A DNA stretch of 27,838 nucleotides from the IMG/VR virus record IMGVR_UViG_3300017708_002972, positions 1 through 27,838 of that record; one strand, given 5' to 3'. A program made the position numbers and the translations under genes. The DNA comes from a virus. Positions 21,741 through 27,838 of the stretch are shown here, one piece after another (positions within the stretch are counted from its first letter, which is position 1; each line of letters starts with the position of its first letter). The notes beneath the pieces are model-generated. The model ran no database searches. It saw only the letters and a list, made by a program, of their open reading frames with translations, and was not told the DNA's origin.

Positions 21741-24479
21741 ATGCAAGGAGACTTATTTCATTCTGAACACCTTGGTCGAAGCAAGTCATACTTTTGGTAT
21801 GGTATGGTTGTTGGTGGTTCTGAGTGGGAAGATAATCAAAAAGATGATTCAATAAAATCTCATAAAATACACACCAGGGATGATGTTGCTGGATGGGGTT
21901 ATCGCTGTAAAGTTGCGATTATGGGATATGATCCACAATTAGTAGAAGGAAATGGAGTTAAAAACTCTGAGTTGGTAATGGCAGAAGTGGGTCTTCCTCC
22001 TACTGGAGGAACTGGACTGGGTGGTCCAGTAAATACTCCTACAATACCAAATAATTCTTTTGTGATTGGTACTTATAAGGATGGGGTAAGCGCAAGAGAA
22101 CCTGTTATTATTTGCACTTTACCAAATGTTTCTCAGAGTAGAGTAAAACCTTACGATTTTTCTGAAACACAAAGATACATTGCTTCCACTGGATATAAAC
22201 CAACAGATCCTGTTGCAAATGATGGATTGTGGGCAGAAGGTGGTGCAGAAGGTCAGACACCTACTATGGAAGCAGGAGAGTCAGCAAGAGTTGATACTGT
22301 AATGATTCATGCACAAAAAGCTGATGGATCTAGAAAATTTATGATGCCCCAAACACTTAACTGTAAGAGAAAATCAAGTGGTGCATTGAGTGGTATTCAA
22401 ATTATCATTCAGGAGGTAATGAATCTTATCAACTTATCTAAGGTTTCTGATTTTGTTTCTAGAGCATCTGATGCATTAAAGAACTTTAGATCTATTATAA
22501 CAACCGCACAAAATGCAATTTCTGGTTTTGTTCGTGAAATAATGGCGGATGCAAGAAATACTGCTCTTAACTTGATGAATAAGGCTTTAGATAAAGTACT
22601 GGGTCTTCTTCCAGGAAATCTTAAAAGTCTTGCTAGTAATAATCTTGTTAGTGGAGCTCTGAATGCACTTTCTTGTGCTTTTAATAAAATAATGGGAACA
22701 GTAAAGGGATTTGTTGGAAACTTTTTAACTAATGTGGTAGGAGGTTCAGTAAATTCATTATTCTCAACTGCATCCTCTATGATGGGTTCTTTTTTGACTG
22801 GAAGTTTGGGTGGTATTGCCAGTGCAATTAATGGAGGATTAGATGCTGCAGAAGGTATATTATCTACAGCATCTAATTTAATGACTGCTGGAGGTCTTAC
22901 TGATCTCACTAGTGGACTTCTTGATGGATTACTTGGTAATGTTGGCGGAGGAATATCTGGAGCACTCGACATACTTACTGGAATTTTGTCACTGTTCTCT
23001 TGTGAAGAAGAAGCATCTTGTGCAACAGTTAATTGTTGGACTTTTCTTTATGGTGATGTTTGTGCTAGTGGTGCGTCTGCTTCATCTAGTATGAGTGATT
23101 CCTTTAAAGGACAATTCAGTAATTCATTTTCCAATGAAAATCAAAGTGGAACTGGTACTGGTGATAATTTAGAAGAAGTTTACGGTAATGTTAGGTTAGA
23201 ATCTGGACCTATTCTTTCTGGTCCACCTATAGTATCGACTATCGGTGGTGGTAGAGGTGAAGTTATGGGTATTGGAAATCCAATTATTAGTGCAAGTGGA
23301 GAACTTTTAGCAATTGATTTGAGCACTGGTGGTACTGGAACTGGTGCTGGAACTGGTGGTACTGGTGCTGGAACTGGGACTGGTGCTGGTACTGGTGGTA
23401 CTGGTGCTGGAACTGGAACTGGTGCTGGAACTGGTGGTACTGGTGCTGGAACTGGTGCTGGTATTAAATTTACGAGTTCTCCTACTATTGTAATTTCTGA
23501 TCAATCTGGAAGTGGTATTGGTGCAGTTGCAATTGCAGTTTTGGAAGATGGTAATACTATTCCGTTCAATAAAGATGGAGGTGGAAAACCTAATTTTAAT
23601 CTAAAATATCCATTAATCAATGAATTGATACCACCAGTTTCTAGTAAAAATGTATTTGATTTTACTGATCCTTTCTATGAAACAGAAGGTCTTGGCGGTT
23701 CAGGGCCTGATGGGGCACTTTCTTCTGGTATAGATATTAATCCTACAGTAGGAAGAAAAATAGATAAGGTTATTATTGTAGATTCTGGAATTGGTTATCT
23801 TCCGACACCTGATGGTAGTACTGGAGCAGGAGGAAGAAAGTTCTCAGGTCCTAAGGATACAATCATTTATTCTGGTGGATATAATGTTTATCCCCCATGT
23901 AGTAATGTTCCTGTATTAAAAGGAGATTTAATTTTCTCTCCATTAGGAGAACAAGTAGAAATCTATAAGGTATCAGATGGTGAATTATTACAAACAATTA
24001 TTGGTAAAGGTTCAGTAAATGGTATAGAAGTTAAAGAGTCTGGAACTTTAGCAACTTATTGTCCCACAGAAGAAGTAGATACTCCTACTTTTACTCCAAG
24101 TAATACATATAATGTTGTGTTGGAAATTGGTGATGTTTACATTGAAAATACGGGATTCAATTACTCACCAGATGATCAAATTATTATAGAACCTTCAAAT
24201 GGGGCTGAATTAGAACCTAAGTATGATGATACCGGAAGATTGATTAGAGTTAACATACTAAATCCAGGAATAGGATTTGTAGAGTTCCCTCAAATCTTTA
24301 TAAATTCCAATACTGGAGTTAATGCAAACATTATTCCTGTCTTTAATATAATAAGACTTACTGAAAATGGAGATGGTGATGTATTACCTGAAATTCCACA
24401 AGGAACTCCATTGATTAATGTAGTTGATTGTGTGGGAGTTCAACCACCAAAAAAAGAATTTGATGTTGTACCTCAATAA
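21741..24479 (+). CDS. 5: Baseplate central spike protein gp5 (OB-fold, no lysozyme seen)
   Basis: A 912-residue gp5 homologue. Residues 15-130 form the OB-fold domain: FWYGMVVGG, GWGYRCKVAIMGYDP, and NNSFVIGTYKDG before PVIICTLPN, matching T4 gp5 in order. No T4-type lysozyme motif follows. Instead there is a long Ala/Gly/Ser helical region (about 210-450), a GTG-type low-complexity tract (532-574), and C-terminal beta modules with IENTGFNYSPDDQIIIEP and LNPGIGFVEFPQIFI repeats. It should form the membrane-piercing centre with the separate beta-helix protein downstream. Confidence 0.85.
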   Translation: MQGDLFHSEHLGRSKSYFWYGMVVGGSEWEDNQKDDSIKSHKIHTRDDVAGWGYRCKVAIMGYDPQLVEGNGVKNSELVMAEVGLPPTGGTGLGGPVNTPTIPNNSFVIGTYKDGVSAREPVIICTLPNVSQSRVKPYDFSETQRYIASTGYKPTDPVANDGLWAEGGAEGQTPTMEAGESARVDTVMIHAQKADGSRKFMMPQTLNCKRKSSGALSGIQIIIQEVMNLINLSKVSDFVSRASDALKNFRSIITTAQNAISGFVREIMADARNTALNLMNKALDKVLGLLPGNLKSLASNNLVSGALNALSCAFNKIMGTVKGFVGNFLTNVVGGSVNSLFSTASSMMGSFLTGSLGGIASAINGGLDAAEGILSTASNLMTAGGLTDLTSGLLDGLLGNVGGGISGALDILTGILSLFSCEEEASCATVNCWTFLYGDVCASGASASSSMSDSFKGQFSNSFSNENQSGTGTGDNLEEVYGNVRLESGPILSGPPIVSTIGGGRGEVMGIGNPIISASGELLAIDLSTGGTGTGAGTGGTGAGTGTGAGTGGTGAGTGTGAGTGGTGAGTGAGIKFTSSPTIVISDQSGSGIGAVAIAVLEDGNTIPFNKDGGGKPNFNLKYPLINELIPPVSSKNVFDFTDPFYETEGLGGSGPDGALSSGIDINPTVGRKIDKVIIVDSGIGYLPTPDGSTGAGGRKFSGPKDTIIYSGGYNVYPPCSNVPVLKGDLIFSPLGEQVEIYKVSDGELLQTIIGKGSVNGIEVKESGTLATYCPTEEVDTPTFTPSNTYNVVLEIGDVYIENTGFNYSPDDQIIIEPSNGAELEPKYDDTGRLIRVNILNPGIGFVEFPQIFINSNTGVNANIIPVFNIIRLTENGDGDVLPEIPQGTPLINVVDCVGVQPPKKEFDVVPQ
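23334..23462 (+). repeat. 39-bp Gly-Thr-Ala repeat in gp5, three copies plus part
   Basis: Units at 23334-23372, 23373-23411 and 23412-23450 encode TGTGAGTGGTGAG, followed by a partial TGAG to 23462. Differences between copies are mainly GGA/GGG/GGT changes at third positions. This is a flexible linker and a likely hot spot for length variation. Confidence 0.85.
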
Positions 24480-24485
24480 AAAATT

Positions 24486-25091
24486 ATGAGTAAAAAAGAA
24501 GAAAGGACTAATCATGTAACTGGTCACCGTTCAAAGGGAACGATTAAGTTTGGGCACCTTTGGTTAGATGATGAAGGAGATTTGGGAACTACTGTTCAAT
24601 CTGGTGTAATGCTTCAAGCATTTGATGCTCGTCATTATCATTCTTTAGATATTAATGGTGTAAGAAAAGGATGGACCACTAGTAGGTGTCCTGGAACTTA
24701 TCAAGTTATTTGTGGAACTGATTTAAAACCAGATGATCTTGGATTTCTAGTATATTCAGAAATGGGAGATATTATTTTAAAATCTCCCAATGGAAAACTA
24801 AGGTTAGAAGCACAAGACATTGAATTAATTGCAAATGGAACTAATAATACAAGGGGAATTGTTGAGATAAATTCAAATACTGCAGTAAACATACAAACAC
24901 AGAATGTTAAAGTTATTGGAAAAGCAGGAATTGATATTTTTACTCCATTCACATTAAAATTGAGAGCTAATGGTGCGATTAATTTTACCTCAAATTTTAT
25001 TCAGGGATTATCTTCCGCATCTTCATTTGCACCAGATAAAGCAAATCCATTATCGACTGTAGATTATTTTAAAAATCAAGGTTATGCTTGA
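24486..25091 (+). CDS. Spike tip protein with beta-helix repeats (gp5 C-terminus-like)
   Basis: A 201-residue protein 6 bases after gp5. The centre has short repeating strands (GDIILKSPNGKLRLEAQDIE, then TAVNIQTQNVKVIGKAGIDIF, LKLRANGAINF), the pattern of the triangular beta-helix that forms the needle of T4 gp5. The N-terminus (VTGHRSKGTIKFGHLWLDDEGDLG) may dock on gp5. So the spike seems split into two chains here. Its TGA stop overlaps the -35 box of the next promoter. Confidence 0.75.
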   Translation: MSKKEERTNHVTGHRSKGTIKFGHLWLDDEGDLGTTVQSGVMLQAFDARHYHSLDINGVRKGWTTSRCPGTYQVICGTDLKPDDLGFLVYSEMGDIILKSPNGKLRLEAQDIELIANGTNNTRGIVEINSNTAVNIQTQNVKVIGKAGIDIFTPFTLKLRANGAINFTSNFIQGLSSASSFAPDKANPLSTVDYFKNQGYA

Positions 25092-25116
25092 TTATTTTCA
25101 TTTTATAGTCTATAAT
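25088..25116 (+). promoter_or_regulatory. Sigma70-type promoter (TTGATT-17-TATAAT)
   Basis: TTGATT at 25088-25093 and a perfect TATAAT at 25111-25116 are 17 bases apart in the gap before the fibre-like gene at 25139. The -35 box contains the TGA stop of the spike-tip gene. Confidence 0.6.
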
Positions 25117-25138
25117 AAGAATGTAGAGTAACATAAAA

Positions 25139-25981
25139 ATGTCATTTAACGTAGATACTCTTTCATCGAGTCATCATCTAATTCATGGGATAGGATTTCC
25201 CATTACCGTTATGGGAACTGGTCCTACTGCAGTTAGGGGAAGTTCTTATATTGAAGGACCATCTGTTTTTGGTGCTCCTATTTTCCCAAACACTTGGGCA
25301 TCTGTAATGATTGGTCCAATGATCAATACAGACGCTACACCACCATTTATTCCTGGTGGATTTTGTTATGGTCCACCAGCAAATCCATTTTCCCTGGCAA
25401 CTATTGGTAGTGTTGGTATTCTGGGTGATCTTAATGTTGCCACTAATGCAGTCGTAGGTGCTAATGTTCTAGCACAAGGCATGGTTATAGGTAGTTGTGG
25501 AAGACATGTTCTTGCACTCAAAAAAGACTTACCTTTTGACATGCCCCATCCAAATAAAAAAGGATGGAGATTAAGACATGTTTGCATTGAAGGTCCAGAA
25601 ATTGCAGTTTATTGTAGGGGGAGAATCCCTAAAGATGGTATAATTAATCTTCCAACCTTTTGGGATGGTCTCATAAAACCTGGAGATTTATCTATAAATA
25701 TTACTCCAATTGGTTCATGGCAAGAACTTTATATAAAAGAAATTACTGATAAACAAATTAAGGTCAGTAATAATTCTTCTGGGCAAATTAATGGCGATTA
25801 TCATATTGTTGCTCGTAGAATAGACGATGACTTGATCGTTGAATATGAAGGAGAATCTCATGAAGATTATCCAAATGGAAATGAAGGATACTCATTTAAC
25901 TTCGAGCATAACTATGTTGAAGGATTAATTCGAGACATGGTAAGCGAAACTGTTGTAAACATTGATAAGGACAAAAACTAA
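25139..25981 (+). CDS. Tail fibre-like virion protein, 280 aa
   Basis: The N-terminal 90 residues are Gly/Pro-rich, with short hydrophobic strands. A shaft-like segment (TIGSVGILGDLNVATNAVVGANV) leads to a C-terminal module (about 134-225) with DMPHPNKKGWRLRHVCIEGPE, VYCRGRIP and SINITPIG. The module is shared with the next gene and is, from memory, frequent in cyanophage fibre proteins. A role at the tail tip or in host recognition is likely from the order (spike, then fibres). The start ATG is 23 bases after a sigma70-type promoter. Confidence 0.75.
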   Translation: MSFNVDTLSSSHHLIHGIGFPITVMGTGPTAVRGSSYIEGPSVFGAPIFPNTWASVMIGPMINTDATPPFIPGGFCYGPPANPFSLATIGSVGILGDLNVATNAVVGANVLAQGMVIGSCGRHVLALKKDLPFDMPHPNKKGWRLRHVCIEGPEIAVYCRGRIPKDGIINLPTFWDGLIKPGDLSINITPIGSWQELYIKEITDKQIKVSNNSSGQINGDYHIVARRIDDDLIVEYEGESHEDYPNGNEGYSFNFEHNYVEGLIRDMVSETVVNIDKDKN

Positions 25982-26622
25982 TGGCAGAAATACCAGCATT
26001 TACACCAGGAAATAGACCTCCTGGTCCTGATTGTACTGATAGAGCAGTTTGGGGAACGCCTTCGACTTTATATTCTTATATTGGAAAACTGAATAATGGT
26101 TTTACGGAAGAAGATTATCCACCAGATGCTTGTAAACCTAGGTATCATAGCAATGCTAAAATTGATAACATTTTAGTAACTGCTAATACTACAACTGCAA
26201 CTTTATCTACGGGAGAAATTACTGGAACAACTGCTAATTTTAGTGGAAATGTAACTGCATCTACTCTTGTAGCAACTAACCTCAAAACATTTAATATTCC
26301 ACATCCAACTAAAGAAAATAAAAGATTAGTTTATTCTTCTTTGGAGGGTCCAGAAGCAGGAGTTTATGTTCGTGGAAGAGTGAGAAACACGACTGAAATC
26401 ATTCTCCCTGATTACTGGGAAGGACTTGTAGATAAAAAAACTATTACTGTAAACTTAACACCAATTGGTGCTCATCAGGATGTAATTGTAAAGGGATGGA
26501 GTTTGGAGTCAATTCAATTGCAATCTAAAGGTGGAATGCCTATTGATTGTTTTTACACCGTTTATGGTGAGAGAAAAGACATTCCATCTCTCGTAGTTGA
26601 ACAGGATGAAGTAGTTGACTAA
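25981..26622 (+). CDS. Tail fibre-like virion protein, 213 aa (paralogue)
   Basis: The ATG shares its A with the TAA of the previous gene. Residues 60-103 hold shaft-like repeats (TTATLSTGEITGTTANFSGNVTAST split over several strands). Residues 104-200 hold the module NIPHPTKENKRLVYSSLEGPE, VYVRGRV, DYWEGLV and VNLTPIGAHQDVIVKG, clearly related to the preceding protein. The N-terminus (PGNRPPGPDCTDRAVWG) differs and could be the attachment site. Likely a second fibre or adhesin subunit. Confidence 0.75.
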   Translation: MAEIPAFTPGNRPPGPDCTDRAVWGTPSTLYSYIGKLNNGFTEEDYPPDACKPRYHSNAKIDNILVTANTTTATLSTGEITGTTANFSGNVTASTLVATNLKTFNIPHPTKENKRLVYSSLEGPEAGVYVRGRVRNTTEIILPDYWEGLVDKKTITVNLTPIGAHQDVIVKGWSLESIQLQSKGGMPIDCFYTVYGERKDIPSLVVEQDEVVD

Positions 26623-26643
26623 AAATTAATTATCTAGTACAAT
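26615..26643 (+). promoter_or_regulatory. Sigma70-type promoter (TTGACT-17-TACAAT)
   Basis: TTGACT at 26615-26620 and TACAAT at 26638-26643 are 17 bases apart, 23 bases before the ATG at 26667. It overlaps the stop of the fibre gene and would restart host-type transcription after the late tail module. Confidence 0.6.
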
Positions 26644-26666
26644 TAAAATTGATACATAAAAAAACT

Positions 26667-26888
26667 ATGGAACAACAACAACAACACCTTAAAGATTTAA
26701 TTGAGCGTCGTAATAGTATTCAAAAAGAACTTGAAGGACTACAGGTTCAAATGACATCTAAGAGAGAACTCTTTCTGAAACTACAAGGTATTATCGAATA
26801 TCTTACTGAAATTGGTGTTACTCTACCTAAAGAACCAGTAACTGAACCAGTAACTGAACCAGTAGAGGAAGTGTCCACTGAGGGTTGA
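26667..26888 (+). CDS. Small coiled-coil protein, 73 aa
   Basis: The ATG at 26667 is preferred over an upstream in-frame TTG at 26649, which has no ribosome-binding site. The product is mostly one long charged helix with heptad spacing (LKDLIERRNSIQKELEGLQVQM) that could form a coiled coil, then an acidic tail with EPVTEPVTEPV repeats. No family is recognised. It has its own promoter, and its TGA stop lies in the -35 hexamer of the next. Confidence 0.7.
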   Translation: MEQQQQHLKDLIERRNSIQKELEGLQVQMTSKRELFLKLQGIIEYLTEIGVTLPKEPVTEPVTEPVEEVSTEG

Positions 26889-26913
26889 CTTACTACATCA
26901 AATCAACTATATT
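26885..26913 (+). promoter_or_regulatory. Sigma70-type promoter (TTGACT-17-TATATT)
   Basis: TTGACT at 26885-26890 and TATATT at 26908-26913 are 17 bases apart, 26 bases before the ATG at 26940. The -35 hexamer contains the TGA stop of the coiled-coil gene. Confidence 0.55.
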
Positions 26914-26939
26914 GACAAAGTAATCAACCGAACACACTA

Positions 26940-27140
26940 ATGAACGATCAAGAGTATGTGACTCGATGTGTAGCAGATCCACTCTACAAAACAATTCGTA
27001 TCTATTCTAATGAAGGTACGGAACAAGAATTAGTTTGTGATACTGCTGATGAGTTCATTAATGTTGTAAAGTTTATTCGTTCTACAGTTGATGATAATCT
27101 TCTAGATAACGATCAGTTTATTTACGCTAGTCCTGTGTGA
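26940..27140 (+). CDS. Hypothetical small protein, 66 aa
   Basis: A 66-residue soluble acidic protein with strand-like segments (YKTIRIYSNEGTEQELVCD) and a helix with NVVKFIRSTVDDN. No known domain. It lies alone between a sigma70-type promoter and the secreted glycine-zipper gene. Small early proteins of this type in phages often bind host factors, but nothing in the sequence says which. Confidence 0.65.
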   Translation: MNDQEYVTRCVADPLYKTIRIYSNEGTEQELVCDTADEFINVVKFIRSTVDDNLLDNDQFIYASPV

Positions 27141-27186
27141 AAATATCACAAATACCAAAATTTATTCAAATCTCTTAATCAGAAAA

Positions 27187-27573
27187 ATGAAAACACTTCT
27201 AGCATTTTTTTTAATTATCACTCCAACATCAGCACTTGCTGAAGTCACTCATTATCAACGTGGAGGTGTTACTGAAAATAAATGCTACCGTACAAATTAT
27301 AGAGAAGAGTATGTTCCAGGAAATTCCAAGAGACCTGGTTATGTAAAGTCTTATCGTGATAAAGTTGAAATACCTTGCAGAAGAAATTACAAGCACTATA
27401 ATGATCATAATTCCTCTGTAGACGATAACTCTTGTATTGAAGGTAGTATTCTTGGTGGTATTGCTGGAGGAGGTGCAGGTGCTGCTCTCTCTCGTGGAGA
27501 TGGTCGTATCTGGGCAATTCCTTTAGGTATTGTGGGTGGAGCATTAGCAGGTTGTCAAATTGATGGAGGTTAA
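27187..27573 (+). CDS. Secreted protein with glycine-zipper segment, 128 aa
   Basis: The N-terminus MKTLLAFFLIITPTSALA is a convincing signal peptide with cleavage after ALA (about residue 18). The mature part is basic, with four Cys. A C-terminal hydrophobic Gly-zipper follows (GSILGGIAGGGAGAALSRGDG, then IWAIPLGIVGGALAG, about residues 87-124), like the two-helix hairpin of glycine-zipper 2TM proteins. It should act in the periplasm or the outer membrane. A host-derived gene or a role in envelope change or lysis is possible, but the sequence does not settle it. Confidence 0.8.
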   Translation: MKTLLAFFLIITPTSALAEVTHYQRGGVTENKCYRTNYREEYVPGNSKRPGYVKSYRDKVEIPCRRNYKHYNDHNSSVDDNSCIEGSILGGIAGGGAGAALSRGDGRIWAIPLGIVGGALAGCQIDGG

Positions 27574-27747
27574 ATGGAAGTTTTTACCCTGAAAGAATGG
27601 GAAGACAATTTTGATAAACTTATGGTAAGAGTCGAAAACGGTGAAACTATAGGTATTGTAAGAGAAGATGGTAAGGCAGCAGTAATGATGCCTGCTGATG
27701 ATGAAATTCTACGAATACATACTGAGCAAAACAACGAAGCTCAGTAG
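27574..27747 (+). CDS. Phd/YefM antitoxin-like small protein, 57 aa
   Basis: The frame runs from ATG 27574, directly after the previous stop, to TAG 27745-27747. The product begins MEVFTLKEWEDNFDKLMVRVENGETIGI and continues EDGKAAVMMPADDE. This matches the N-terminal fold of Phd/YefM antitoxins: a first strand, a helix, V-x-NGE, a strand, a second strand ending in P. No toxin gene is visible before the window ends, and the C-terminal toxin-binding part is short, so it may be a stand-alone regulator. Confidence 0.65.
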   Translation: MEVFTLKEWEDNFDKLMVRVENGETIGIVREDGKAAVMMPADDEILRIHTEQNNEAQ

Positions 27748-27755
27748 TTCATCAT

Positions 27756-27838
27756 CTGCTCGTGAGACTTGGTAGTCAGGGGAGTTTTATAAACTCTTTG
27801 CACCCGATTAGTGCCTTTGAGATGGTTCGAATCCATCC
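27756..27838 (+). tRNA. tRNA gene cut by the window edge, isotype unresolved
   Basis: A perfect T-arm (GATGG, TTCGAAT, CCATC at 27821-27837) and a D-arm (GAC, TTGGTA, GTC at 27766-27777) are present. An anticodon-like arm GGAGT/ACTCT (27781-27797) has the loop TTTATAA, giving anticodon TAT (27788-27790). GCAC/GTGC at 27800-27814 looks like a long variable arm, as in Leu, Ser or Tyr tRNAs, which does not fit an Ile anticodon. Spacing around the D-arm is also irregular. The 3' acceptor strand is missing, so identity and function cannot be decided. Confidence 0.6.

Noticed and set aside
22409-22972. 187-codon minus-strand frame opposite gp5
   Set aside because: It is antisense to the Ala/Gly/Ser-rich helical part of gp5 and arises from biased composition; there is no ribosome-binding site or family resemblance.
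23334-23462. Short tandem units that might suggest a CRISPR array
   Set aside because: Units are contiguous without unique spacers and are in frame with gp5, encoding a Gly-Thr-Ala linker.

Overview
The window looks like part of the genome of a T4-like cyanophage, a myovirus of marine Synechococcus or Prochlorococcus. The evidence is a set of recognisable T4 core genes (gp33, gp59, gp32, gp53, gp48, gp4, gp26, gp5), genes typical of cyanophages (thyX, phoH, DUF1825, DUF4278, glutaredoxin), AT-rich DNA and tightly packed, often overlapping ORFs. No photosynthesis gene lies in the window. All identifications come from reading the sequence and translations; no database was searched.

Layout. (1) 1-2860: small plus-strand ORFs, several with a membrane segment, plus a glutaredoxin and a conserved ~190-residue phage protein. 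(2) 2860-3500: an intergenic region with a sigma70-type promoter overlapped by an inverted repeat, a GC-rich leader, two tiny ORFs (one DUF4278-like), and a terminator whose loop holds the next promoter's -35 box. (3) 3500-8710: nucleotide metabolism, late transcription and replication. This includes thyX, a short protein, phoH, a PD-(D/E)XK nuclease, gp33 (late-transcription co-activator), gp59 (helicase loader), a DUF1825 protein and gp32 (ssDNA binding). (4) 8709-11224: a minus-strand baseplate/head cassette gp4-gp48-gp53 with T4-type late promoters. (5) 11260-26622: a plus-strand tail module in the usual phage order: tube-fold protein, gp26, a small ORF in the -1 frame, two giant tape-measure-like proteins, hub (gp27-like), gp5 spike, separate beta-helix tip, two fibre-like paralogues. 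(6) 26623-27838: small ORFs with their own sigma70-type promoters, a secreted glycine-zipper protein, a Phd-like antitoxin ORF and a tRNA cut by the window edge.

Most notable observations. gp26 ends in T TTT TTC, a textbook -1 slippery heptamer. Slipping there runs without a stop into the small ORF lying between gp26 and the tape-measure-like genes, the layout of the lambda gpG/gpGT tail-assembly chaperones. The second giant tail protein carries both a lysozyme-like and a zinc-peptidase-like domain, while gp5 has no recognisable lysozyme. Seven sigma70-type promoters all have exactly 17-nt spacers, and several share their -35 box with the TGA stop of the gene before.
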